From assembly GCA_903900335.1 (NCBI GenBank), contig CAIUMP010000022.1, positions 1 through 64,000 on the forward strand: a stretch of 64,000 bases of DNA, read 5' to 3'. The notes below the pieces were generated by a model. It had not been told where the DNA came from. It worked only from the letters and a program-made list of their open reading frames with translations, and did no database searches. This document shows positions 54,437-62,731 of the stretch, one piece after another. Source of the stretch: an uncultured Ignavibacteriota bacterium (lineage in GTDB: Bacteria > Bacteroidota > Ignavibacteria > Palsa-1295). Both the position numbers and the translations under genes were made by a program. Within the stretch, counting starts at the first letter, position 1. The number at the start of each line of letters is the position of its first letter.

Positions 54437-54628
54437 TACTCTCCTGAAAAATCCTGATGTTTGAACCAAAACGAGGACGGCTTACAACTCCGTAAGCAAG
54501 GGGAAAGCTCCTGAAAAAGAGGATGCGACCCGGGCTTTTCCACCGCCTATTTGGAGGGAATCAGGCCAAAAACCGGAAGGCATTCGTTAATCCCAGGGAA
54601 TTTAGCTCCAAACGTCCCCCTCATTGCA

Positions 54629-57496
54629 CTACCGCCTGGACAGAATAGAATCCTTGACGACGTGGTTCTTGAGATCCTGCAGATCCGCCCCAGGCGCTTG
54701 CGAGGGGCCATAAGACGAGACAATTTGCGTGAACTTTCGGTACGCTGAGTCGTATCTCTTCTCCGACTCCAACTTGCGCGCATCCACTTCGTCAATCTTC
54801 AGCTGGAAGAACGAGGCCTGCTGACCGGGTACCTTCGAACGAAGAGCTTCGAAGGATTTCCGTGCGGCAGCGAGGTCGCCAGCCCGCATTTCAAGATTGG
54901 CAAGCTGATATTCCTGCTCGATCTGTCCAGCGTTGTCTTTTGGGTTTGACCCTGCATCCGGGCTTCCTGGATTCTGCATTTGCTCCTTGAGCTTCCTCGC
55001 TCCAAAGGCGGAATAACTCTTCGTAATTGCCTCGTCACCAGCTCTATCGGCAAGATCAGCAATGAATGAGGCGAAGGCGTAATCCAAATCAATGCGGCTG
55101 ATCGGTATTCTGGCATCCATCGTGTCGAGTGCACGGCATGCTGTTGCAGCATCGCCATGGCTGAGCATCCATGACGCCAAACGGATAAACTCCGACCGAT
55201 ACGTCATGGCGTACTCGTCATCCATGTAGCTTCTTCGGGACTCGGGGTCGCGATAGGTGTTCAGTATCATCCCACGAAATGCCTCGCTATGGGGCGACTT
55301 CGGAATGGTAAATGAGCTTTGCGCGAAGCGTACTGGCTGAATGGATCCCCCCACCCCCGTCTGATCTGGCGGCTGAACAAACGGCGTCACCCTCGCGGTC
55401 ATGCCCTCATAAACGAGATAGTTATTCAATCCGGCTCGCGAATTCTGTGGCACGGTTACGGAATAACAAATTGGACGATCTGCAAAATTATTGCGAAGGA
55501 TATCTGCCACAACTTGGTCACTCGGCTCAACATACTTCGGAGTCCATCTAAAGACTGTCGCTGTCGCACTGCTATCCCCCATGATCCACCGCGCCGTCTC
55601 CGCGCTGATCGGCATATCCACGGGCTTTGGCTTCCAGTCGAGTTGGCGATAGACCTCGTCGTCCGTCCCCTTGAGAATTTCATCCGTGAATGTCGTCAGC
55701 TTGATTGCCTTCGCGCCCCAGTCGTTGTCCGTCTTGAGCTGCTTGACGTTCCACATCATCGTCACAAGTTGCAACTGCACAATACGCACGTCTCGCCGGA
55801 TAGCATACGAATCCTGCAAGCACCAGAGCGGGAAGGTGTCGTTATCGCCATACGTGAAGAGGATCGCATTCGGCTCGCAACTTTGCAAAATGTTATACGC
55901 GTACTCCCACGGTATCCAGTTGTTGTGCCGCGAATACTCCGCCCACTTCGAGGACTTCGCGAAAGATTGCCCAGTGAGCATCCCGCCAAGGCCAATGCAC
56001 TGATTGATCGGCCCAAGCAACAATAACAACCCGCCCAAGCCCGACAGCGCAAAAGCCATCTTTCTCGGATTCCAAGCCGTATAGCTCTCCCGCAACCACT
56101 CCATTATTCCAACAGCACCGATGCCGATCCACATCGCGTATATGTAGAATGCTCCGACGTAGAAATAATCTCGCTCACGAGGTTGAGGGTCTTGTTGGTT
56201 TTGATACCAATCAACCACGTATCCCATAATTATGAACGCCCCCAGCAACGTCAGCGCCCGTTTGGGATCCCGTTTGATGTGCCAATATATTCCAAACAGG
56301 CCCAGAATAAACGGCAACGCCCAAGTCTTGCTTACATCAACCCCCGCGCCTTGAAAATCTCCATCGCGCCCGATGAAATTCCACGCAAGATAACGATGGA
56401 ACATCTGGTTTGTCTGATAACGCCAGAAGAAGTCGGCATCGCTGGTGTAATTGTCCCATGTTTCTTGCTTGTACCCAGGAGCATCTTTCGGCACGCGGCG
56501 ATGGGTGAATTCATCAGCAAGGCTGATAGTCCCATACTGATCTCGGTTGATATAACCAGCGAGCTTCGAGAACGTCGAAGGCGCGTTCTCATTCATCGGC
56601 GGATTCTGCGCGCCGCGCACCATCACGAACATATACGTCGTGTATCCGAGGAAGATCATCATCAGCGTCCATCCGCTGAGCGAGAAGTTCGGCTTCTTCT
56701 TCTTCTCGCCATAGATGATGCTACCGATTATCGCAGCAAGTGCGAGTATCGCGAGAATAGACTTCCCATTGCCAGCCCACGCAACCAGGTTCGAGAGAAT
56801 CACCCAGAAGATCACAAAGAACGCCACGACCGAAAGGCCAACCATCTTGAACCACGAGCTAACAGTCACGTTCTCCCGGCGCTTGTAATAGACAAGCATG
56901 AAGCCCGGGAACATGGTAAGCAGCGCAAGCTGATGCACGCCAAGGGAAAGGCCGATCACATACGCGCAGAGAAGCAAATACTTCTCGCTGTGCTCCTCCT
57001 CCGCGTGATCGTACCAGATCAAGAACAACCACGGCACCAACGAAATGAACAGCGACCCAAACGCATACACTTCGCACTCCAACGCATTGAACCAAAAGCT
57101 ATCCGACCAGCAATACGCCAGAGCGCCGATGAGCGAACCGCCAAAGAGAATGATCGCATCCGCAGTATCTTTCGGGAAGCCGCGCCACAAACGGATAAGG
57201 CGAACGAGCGTCAGATACACCAGCAGGATCGAGCCCGCTGACGAGAGCACCGAGAACAGATTATACCGCGCCGCTGGGTCAGCAAACGTCGGCAAGATCA
57301 TCGCGATGCGGCCCACTATCGTCCACAGCGGCGCGCCCGGAGGATGCGGCACTTGCAGCGCGCTTGCCGCCGCAGCGAACTCACCGCAATCCCAGAACGG
57401 GATCGTCGGCTGCATCGTAAGCAGATAGGTTATGAACGCGACGAAGAAGGCGACTCCCGCCGTGATAAAGTGAACCCGTTTGAACTGAGCAGGCAT
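54629..57496 (-). CDS. DUF2723 multi-pass membrane protein, second paralogue
   Basis: A 955-residue paralogue of the next gene. It shares TMQPTIPFWDCGEF near the N-terminus, QPRERDYFYVGAFYIYAMW, and YNILQSCEPNAILFTYGDND, about ten membrane helices, and a soluble helical C-terminal part. It is slightly shorter at the C-terminus. The two genes are tandem on the same strand with a 192-base gap, suggesting duplication and diverged substrate choice. Role as an O-glycosylation enzyme is inferred from family relationship. Confidence 0.85.
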   Translation of the reverse strand: MPAQFKRVHFITAGVAFFVAFITYLLTMQPTIPFWDCGEFAAAASALQVPHPPGAPLWTIVGRIAMILPTFADPAARYNLFSVLSSAGSILLVYLTLVRLIRLWRGFPKDTADAIILFGGSLIGALAYCWSDSFWFNALECEVYAFGSLFISLVPWLFLIWYDHAEEEHSEKYLLLCAYVIGLSLGVHQLALLTMFPGFMLVYYKRRENVTVSSWFKMVGLSVVAFFVIFWVILSNLVAWAGNGKSILAILALAAIIGSIIYGEKKKKPNFSLSGWTLMMIFLGYTTYMFVMVRGAQNPPMNENAPSTFSKLAGYINRDQYGTISLADEFTHRRVPKDAPGYKQETWDNYTSDADFFWRYQTNQMFHRYLAWNFIGRDGDFQGAGVDVSKTWALPFILGLFGIYWHIKRDPKRALTLLGAFIIMGYVVDWYQNQQDPQPRERDYFYVGAFYIYAMWIGIGAVGIMEWLRESYTAWNPRKMAFALSGLGGLLLLLGPINQCIGLGGMLTGQSFAKSSKWAEYSRHNNWIPWEYAYNILQSCEPNAILFTYGDNDTFPLWCLQDSYAIRRDVRIVQLQLVTMMWNVKQLKTDNDWGAKAIKLTTFTDEILKGTDDEVYRQLDWKPKPVDMPISAETARWIMGDSSATATVFRWTPKYVEPSDQVVADILRNNFADRPICYSVTVPQNSRAGLNNYLVYEGMTARVTPFVQPPDQTGVGGSIQPVRFAQSSFTIPKSPHSEAFRGMILNTYRDPESRRSYMDDEYAMTYRSEFIRLASWMLSHGDAATACRALDTMDARIPISRIDLDYAFASFIADLADRAGDEAITKSYSAFGARKLKEQMQNPGSPDAGSNPKDNAGQIEQEYQLANLEMRAGDLAAARKSFEALRSKVPGQQASFFQLKIDEVDARKLESEKRYDSAYRKFTQIVSSYGPSQAPGADLQDLKNHVVKDSILSRR

Positions 57497-57540
57497 AAAT
57501 ACTAATTACTCAAAACAAATTACTTGAACTGTCACTCGTC

Positions 57541-57652
57541 ACGTTATTGCGAGGAGGCCGAAGGCCGACGAAGCAATCCGTTGTGAAGGAGCACATCGTT
57601 CCTCAACATCGGATTGCTTCGTCACCGCTTCGCGGTTCCTCGCAATGACGTT
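57541..57652. repeat. dispersed palindromic repeat, copy 2
   Basis: About 111 bases between hemW and the DUF2723 gene with nested inverted repeats: outer ends ACGTTATTGCGAGGA (57541-57555) against TCCTCGCAATGACGT at the right, and inner GACGAAGCAATCCG (57567-57580) against CGGATTGCTTCGTC (57610-57623). It matches the copy at 62604-62716 over most of its length; the middle (57581-57609) is variable. No ORF lies inside. Confidence 0.9.
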
Positions 57653-57674
57653 ATCAAAGTAGCGCCACATCCTC

Positions 57675-58958
57675 CTAATGCAGTGCGGCGATGGGTATAT
57701 AATCTCCACGAACATCCTTCGAAGCAGCAGTTTCCCACACCGACATCAGCCGCGTCACGATCCCATCGCAAAACCGATATCCCTTCTGCGTGAGGCACAA
57801 TAACCCATTTTCCGCGCGGAGCATCCCATCTTCGATCAAATAAGTCACCTCCGGGCTTAACAACAAGTCCTCACCAAACACGCTGTCGAACTCCGCCACG
57901 CGCAAACCCGTCGAACGTAGTTGCAGATACAGCACTTCCGTCCGCCGCTCTTCAAGTGTGAGTATTTCGCGATTAATACGCGGTAGTTTCCCATCGCGGA
58001 TCATCCTCCCATACTGCTCCAGCGACGACACATTCCACGCCCTCTCCCCCGCGATGAACTCATGAGCCGAGGGGCCAAAGCTAACGTAATCTTTAAATCC
58101 ATCCCAATAGACGAGATTGTGCTTTGCTCGATTATGAGAAGCCTCCTCACCCAGAGTAAAAGCCCCCTCTCCCAACGGGAGAGGGGGTTGGGGGAGAGGC
58201 AGCCCCCCCACCCGATCTAAGCCCCTCGCATAATTCGAAATCTCATACTGCTCAAACCCCGCATCCGCCAACCGCCGCTGAACGATAGCGAACAACTCCG
58301 CCGATCTATCCGGATCGAGCTCGATCACCTTATTCAACTGCACCAGCCGATACAGCGGCGTCCCATGCTCAACGATGAGATTATACGCACTGATATGATC
58401 AGTGTTGAGAGCGATCGCTTCATCAAGCGTCTTCTGCAAAACCGCTTCCTTCTGTCCCGGAAGCGAGAAGATAAGATCAATGCTGACATTATCAAACCCC
58501 GCCTCGCGCGCAAGCCGGACGGCATCGCGCGCTTGCTCGGCATTGTGAATGCGCCCAAGGAATTTCAGTTCATCGGCATCGAAGGACTGCACACCAAAGC
58601 TCAAGCGATTTACACCAAGCTCTTTGTATCCGCGCAACTTCTCCAGCGTAACGGTGCCGGGATTGCACTCCATCGTGAACTCGCAATCGTCCGCAACATG
58701 GAAATGCGATGAGAGCTTCGCAACAATGCGCTCTAACTCATTCGGTGTGAGAAGCGAAGGTGTTCCCCCGCCAAAGAAGATCGTGTTCAGTGTGCGTCCG
58801 GCAGGCTGCGGATAAGCCGCGAGCTTCATATCAATCTCGCGTGTGAGCAACGCAACGAACTCCCCTCTGAGCGACAGATTCTCAATCGAATAAAAATCGC
58901 AATACACGCACTTCCGCTCGCAGAAGGGGATGTGGAGGTAGGCAGAGAGCGGGCGCAT
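57675..58958 (-). CDS. hemW: HemW-like radical SAM protein with an internal repeat insertion
   Basis: A 427-residue radical SAM protein of the HemW/HemN family, which handles heme (HemW) rather than true coproporphyrinogen oxidation (HemN). Cys13-x3-Cys17-x2-Cys20 (PFCERKCVYCDF) binds the [4Fe-4S] cluster; FFGGGTPSLL (61-70) and GVNRLSFGVQSF (115-126) are SAM-site motifs, and the HemW C-terminal domain is present. Between YARG (243-246) and SHNRAKHN (274-281) a run of ~27 residues rich in Pro, Leu and Gly interrupts a place where relatives have only a few residues; it comes from an inserted palindrome. The reading frame is kept. Confidence 0.88.
   Translation of the reverse strand: MRPLSAYLHIPFCERKCVYCDFYSIENLSLRGEFVALLTREIDMKLAAYPQPAGRTLNTIFFGGGTPSLLTPNELERIVAKLSSHFHVADDCEFTMECNPGTVTLEKLRGYKELGVNRLSFGVQSFDADELKFLGRIHNAEQARDAVRLAREAGFDNVSIDLIFSLPGQKEAVLQKTLDEAIALNTDHISAYNLIVEHGTPLYRLVQLNKVIELDPDRSAELFAIVQRRLADAGFEQYEISNYARGLDRVGGLPLPQPPLPLGEGAFTLGEEASHNRAKHNLVYWDGFKDYVSFGPSAHEFIAGERAWNVSSLEQYGRMIRDGKLPRINREILTLEERRTEVLYLQLRSTGLRVAEFDSVFGEDLLLSPEVTYLIEDGMLRAENGLLCLTQKGYRFCDGIVTRLMSVWETAASKDVRGDYIPIAALH
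58163..58187. repeat. perfect palindrome inserted in frame in hemW
   Basis: CCCCCTCTCCC (58163-58173) and its exact complement (58177-58187) with a 3-nt loop; similar G/C-tract sequence continues to about 58206. This resembles a short palindromic repeat common in many genomes. It encodes the Pro/Leu/Gly-rich stretch inside hemW and lengthens the protein without breaking the frame. Confidence 0.8.
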
Positions 58959-59032
58959 AAAGAGGATGTGAATAACGGGTAACGAGTATATTCAACGGTA
59001 CGACTGGTTACTCGTTACCCATCACCAGTTAC

Positions 59033-60061
59033 TTAATGAATCAAATTCCCAATCCGATTCCACCGGATATGAAAATTCTGTACTTCCTCGGGATCGTACC
59101 CGTCGCCCGTACCCTGTGACGGCGGATTGTACCACGACCAGTAAATGATCATCCCACTGCCGACGACATTATCCATTGGCGCGAAGCCCCAGAAGCGCGA
59201 GTCCTCAGAATCGTCGCGGTTGTCGCCCATCATCCACAGGTAATCACGCTGGACTTTGTATTGGCTCGTTGGTTTGCCATCGATCATGATCTGATCATTT
59301 GCACCGAAATCGACGGTGTGACCCTCTCGTTGAATGAAAACATCCCATTGCTCGATGTTGTCCTTGCTGATCGGAATCAGGTCGCCTTCTTTCGGCACAC
59401 GTAGTGGACCAAAATTGTCCTTATTCCACTGCGCCCCCTTCGGGAACACACCCGGCATGACAAAGCCGGGTTTCATTGTATCATTTTCCAAAATAGACTC
59501 AGGCGGATTTTGGAATTTCTTTCCGTTGACAAACACCTGCTTGTTTCGGATCTCTATCACATCTCCAGGCTCACCTATACAACGTTTGATGTAGTTTACC
59601 TTCTTTTCTCGCGGCACCACCAGATCGCGATCCCCAGGATACTCGAACACCACAACGTCACCCCGATGCACCCCAAATGTCTTCAAATGCAGATGCGGAA
59701 TCTCGATGGATGTCAGCGGAATATACTTGGGTGTGCTGAGAAAATAACCGATCTTATTTACGAAGAGATAATCACCAACCAGCAGCGTGTTCTTCATCGA
59801 CCCCGTCGGAATGCGAAACGCCTCGAAGAAGAATGTGCGGATAATCCCAGCGATCAGAATTGCGAAGATCAGTGAGCGTAGCCAGCTATCTTTCTTACGA
59901 TTGGGAGACACCAATTGAGTACCAGTAGCAACGCCGAAAAGCGAGCCCAGAATCGCGCGCCACCACCCAATCTTCTCACCGGGGGGCGTTTGAATTTTCT
60001 TCGCGTCCCGCGATGCACGGATTTCCGCGTATGTCTTTGTCCCCGATGTATTGTCTGCCAT
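59033..60061 (-). CDS. lepB: signal peptidase I
   Basis: Removes signal peptides of Sec-exported proteins, including the many exported proteins here. The 342-residue protein has one clear membrane anchor (about 61-79, LRSLIFAILIAGIIRTFFF), catalytic Ser88 (RIPTGSMKNTL) and Lys159 (VNYIKRCIGEPGD), and the DNRDDSEDSRFWG box. The N-terminal 55 residues form a cytoplasmic extension, longer than in many relatives, and the loop between the Lys and the box is extended. It follows the toxin-antitoxin pair by a 36-base gap and is followed by hemW. Confidence 0.95.
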   Translation of the reverse strand: MADNTSGTKTYAEIRASRDAKKIQTPPGEKIGWWRAILGSLFGVATGTQLVSPNRKKDSWLRSLIFAILIAGIIRTFFFEAFRIPTGSMKNTLLVGDYLFVNKIGYFLSTPKYIPLTSIEIPHLHLKTFGVHRGDVVVFEYPGDRDLVVPREKKVNYIKRCIGEPGDVIEIRNKQVFVNGKKFQNPPESILENDTMKPGFVMPGVFPKGAQWNKDNFGPLRVPKEGDLIPISKDNIEQWDVFIQREGHTVDFGANDQIMIDGKPTSQYKVQRDYLWMMGDNRDDSEDSRFWGFAPMDNVVGSGMIIYWSWYNPPSQGTGDGYDPEEVQNFHIRWNRIGNLIH

Positions 60062-60097
60062 TTAGTGGTGGTTTATCCGAAATCTATCTATTAAATC

Positions 60098-60391
60098 CTA
60101 ATGTGCCACTCGTGGCGCTTCGGCGTTTTGCCGTTGAACCGCATCCATCAAGTATCGAACGATCAGTTCACGCTTCGAGGTGTGTTGCTGTGGCGCAAGT
60201 TGCTCAATCTCACGCATCACCAGCATCTCCTTGAGGCGGAGATCGATATCCTTCGTCGGCTTTAGATTCGGAAACGAGATAGGCTCCGCCTTCGACCAAT
60301 CAAAATAATCAGTCGTATCGTGCGACGACCAGAATTCGAATTCCTCGTCCTCGTTCTTAAATGCGCGTATGGGAAGCAATGGCTTCTGCAT
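60098..60391 (-). CDS. CopG-type antitoxin (BrnA-like)
   Basis: A 97-residue antitoxin. N-terminal half contains FWSSHDTTDYFDWSKAEP, the typical signature of CopG-type antitoxins paired with BrnT-family toxins; the C-terminal half is helical (RELIVRYLMDAVQRQN) and likely binds DNA as a ribbon-helix-helix-like dimer. Its start lies inside the toxin 3' end (35-base overlap), which ties their translation. The pair probably represses its own promoter; no operator palindrome was identified by eye. Confidence 0.8.
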   Translation of the reverse strand: MQKPLLPIRAFKNEDEEFEFWSSHDTTDYFDWSKAEPISFPNLKPTKDIDLRLKEMLVMREIEQLAPQQHTSKRELIVRYLMDAVQRQNAEAPRVAH

Positions 60392-60674
60392 AATTTATCC
60401 TTTCCTTGCGGCTCATCGGCCACGCATTAACGACGCGCAAGTGCCGTCCTCTAATTGTATAGATAACTGTCAAAAGTCGTCCTTGGTTTGTTACTCCGAA
60501 GGCGAAATGGCGTTCTTCCGTGGTTGAGTGTTTGATGTCTGGCCTGCCGCCAAATGGTCCGTTTGCAAACACTTCTTCGCGTTCCGAAGGCCGAACTTGA
60601 TGCGAATCCCAAATCTTGAGGATATTCCCCGCATCCCACTCAAAACCTTCAACTTGCGTATACGGCAGATCCAC
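60357..60674 (-). CDS. BrnT-family toxin
   Basis: A 105-residue ribonuclease-type toxin of the BrnT family: FEWDAGNILKIWDSH (11-25), EREEVFANGPFG, TTEERHFAFGVTNQGRLL, and ending RHLRVVNAWPMSRKERINYAEA, matching the core strand and final helix of BrnT. The start is a GTG at 60674, only 4 bases after the lepA stop. Toxin precedes antitoxin, which is the usual order in brnTA. Its expression from the lepA transcript seems likely. Confidence 0.8.
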   Translation of the reverse strand: MDLPYTQVEGFEWDAGNILKIWDSHQVRPSEREEVFANGPFGGRPDIKHSTTEERHFAFGVTNQGRLLTVIYTIRGRHLRVVNAWPMSRKERINYAEAIASHTRI

Positions 60675-60678
60675 GATT

Positions 60679-62481
60679 CTAATCCGAAATCTGCAACACC
60701 GCCATGAACGCTTCCTGCGGCACCTCGATGCGCCCGACCTGCTTCATCCTCTTCTTGCCTTCTTTCTGCTTTTCAAGGAGTTTGCGTTTGCGCGATATGT
60801 CTCCGCCGTAACACTTCGCTGTCACGTCTTTGCGCATCGCGCTGATGGTCTCGCGAGCAATAATTTTTGCTCCGATAGCCGCCTGAATAGCGATCTCGAA
60901 CATTTGACGTGGAATCAGCTCCCGAAGTTTCGAGCACAGTTTTTTGCCCCATTCGAATGCCTTGTCCCTGTGCACCACAGTCGAAAACGCATCCACTGGG
61001 TCGCCGTTGAGCAGAATATCCAGCTTCACGAGATCGCTCTCGCGATACTCCAAAAACTCGTAGTCCAGCGAAGCATACCCGCGCGAGATCGACTTCAGCT
61101 TATCGTAGAAATCGAAGATGATTTCTGAGAGCGGGAATTCGTAATGAATATCTGCGCGCGTCGTATCAATATATGTGACCGTCTTATAGATACCACGCCG
61201 ATCATTCGCAAGCTTCATGATCGCACCGACGTACTCCGTCGGCACTATGATCTGCGCTTTGATATATGGCTCCTGAACGTACTCAATGCGTCCCGGCTCT
61301 GGCATCGAGGAGGGATTATCCACGATTACGGTATCACCCTTTGTCGTCATGACGCGGTACTCTACGTTCGGGACCGTCGTAACAATATTCTGGTTAAACT
61401 CACGATCCAACCGCTCCTGAATGATCTCCATGTGGAGCAACCCTAGGAAGCCACAGCGGAATCCAAAACCAAGCGCTACGGAGCTTTCTGGTTCGTAGAT
61501 CAGAGACGAATCGTTCAGCGCGAGCTTGTCCAACGAATCACGCAGCATCGCGAAATCCTCCGCCGATTGCGGATAGAGTCCCGCAAAGACCATGGGCTTT
61601 GCGAGTTTGAAACCAGATATTGCCTCCGGTGCGCCACCGCGGAAATGCGTCACGGTATCTCCAACGCGCGTGTCTTTCACATCCTTCACGCCAGCGATGA
61701 GATAGCCTACATCCCCTGCCAGTAGCTGCGTCTTTTTCTCGCGTCCCATGCGAAGTGTTCCCACTTCCTCAACGCGATACTTCTGCTTCGTCGCCATGAA
61801 GAGGATCTCGTCGCCCTCTTTGATCGTGCCGTCGAAGACACGCATATAGACGATAGAACCGCGATACGAATCGAAGACGGAATCGAAAATGAGGCATCGG
61901 AGTGGCGCGGTGATGTCCCCCTGTGGCGGTGGCACACGCAGACGCACGGCCTCCAAAATATCGGTGATCCCAATCCCCGACTTCGCGCTCGCCAGAATAA
62001 TATCTTCCTTCTTGCACCCGATAAGCTCAATGATCTGCTGCGACACCTCATCGATCATCGCAGATTGCAGATCGACCTTATTCAGCACCGGGATGATCTC
62101 CAATCCCGCATCAATCGCGAGAAAGAGATTCGCAATCGTCTGCGCTTCCACACCCTGCGACGCGTCCACGACGAGCAGTGCACCTTCGCACGCGGTCAGG
62201 CTTCGGCTGACCTCATACGTGAAATCGACGTGACCGGGCGTGTCGATGAGGTTGTAGATGTAATCGCTACCATCGAGCCCCAGATACTTCATCTGGATCG
62301 CGTGGAGCTTGATGGTAATGCCGCGCTCCTGTTCGAGCGCCATGTCGTCCAGGACCTGGTTGTTCGACATTTCGCGCGCCTCGATGGTATGCGTTTCCAG
62401 GAGGAGCTTATCGGCCAGGGTGGATTTCCCGTGGTCGATGTGCGCGATGATACAAAAATTCCGAATTTTGTCGAGAGTCAA
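60679..62481 (-). CDS. lepA: elongation factor 4 (LepA)
   Basis: Ribosome-binding GTPase that back-translocates stalled ribosomes. The 600-residue protein shows the G1 motif AHIDHGKST (13-21), G2/G3 DTPGHVDF, G4 NKVD, the full G domain, EF-G-like domains II, III and V, and the LepA-specific C-terminal domain ([21 protein letters not shown]). The start is a TTG at 62481 (TLDKIRNF); no ATG lies near. It is followed by a toxin-antitoxin pair with a 4-base gap. Confidence 0.95.
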   Translation of the reverse strand: MTLDKIRNFCIIAHIDHGKSTLADKLLLETHTIEAREMSNNQVLDDMALEQERGITIKLHAIQMKYLGLDGSDYIYNLIDTPGHVDFTYEVSRSLTACEGALLVVDASQGVEAQTIANLFLAIDAGLEIIPVLNKVDLQSAMIDEVSQQIIELIGCKKEDIILASAKSGIGITDILEAVRLRVPPPQGDITAPLRCLIFDSVFDSYRGSIVYMRVFDGTIKEGDEILFMATKQKYRVEEVGTLRMGREKKTQLLAGDVGYLIAGVKDVKDTRVGDTVTHFRGGAPEAISGFKLAKPMVFAGLYPQSAEDFAMLRDSLDKLALNDSSLIYEPESSVALGFGFRCGFLGLLHMEIIQERLDREFNQNIVTTVPNVEYRVMTTKGDTVIVDNPSSMPEPGRIEYVQEPYIKAQIIVPTEYVGAIMKLANDRRGIYKTVTYIDTTRADIHYEFPLSEIIFDFYDKLKSISRGYASLDYEFLEYRESDLVKLDILLNGDPVDAFSTVVHRDKAFEWGKKLCSKLRELIPRQMFEIAIQAAIGAKIIARETISAMRKDVTAKCYGGDISRKRKLLEKQKEGKKRMKQVGRIEVPQEAFMAVLQISD

Positions 62482-62603
62482 ACGTACCTGCCTTTTGTGT
62501 GAGTAGGCGGGTGGAACAGCGAGGCGGCGGGAAATGCTCCAAAAACAAAGGGGTGATTGTATTTGCTCTCATTCGAGGGCTGTCCGACAAATCATTTGAG
62601 AGG

Positions 62604-62716
62604 ACGTCATTGCGAGGAGGTCGAAGGCCGACGAAGCAATCCGTAGTCAAGGAACGACTCGCTCCCCAACAACGGATTGCTTCGTCACCCCTATCGGGGT
62701 TTCCTCGCAATGACGT
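62604..62716. repeat. dispersed palindromic repeat, copy 3 (best-preserved ends)
   Basis: A 113-base element between lepA and the VWA-OmpA gene. Outer arms ACGTCATTGCGAGGA (62604-62618) and TCCTCGCAATGACGT (62702-62716) are exact complements, and inner arms GACGAAGCAATCCG (62630-62643) and CGGATTGCTTCGTC (62673-62686) as well. The rest of the intergenic gap (62482-62731) shows no ORF. Confidence 0.9.
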
Positions 62717-62731
62717 AATAATATTTGATCC

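Noticed and set aside
56183-57241. Plus-strand 352-residue ORF
   Set aside because: It lies wholly antisense to a conserved DUF2723 gene and its product is a low-complexity Arg/His/Glu sequence, typical of a frame shadow.
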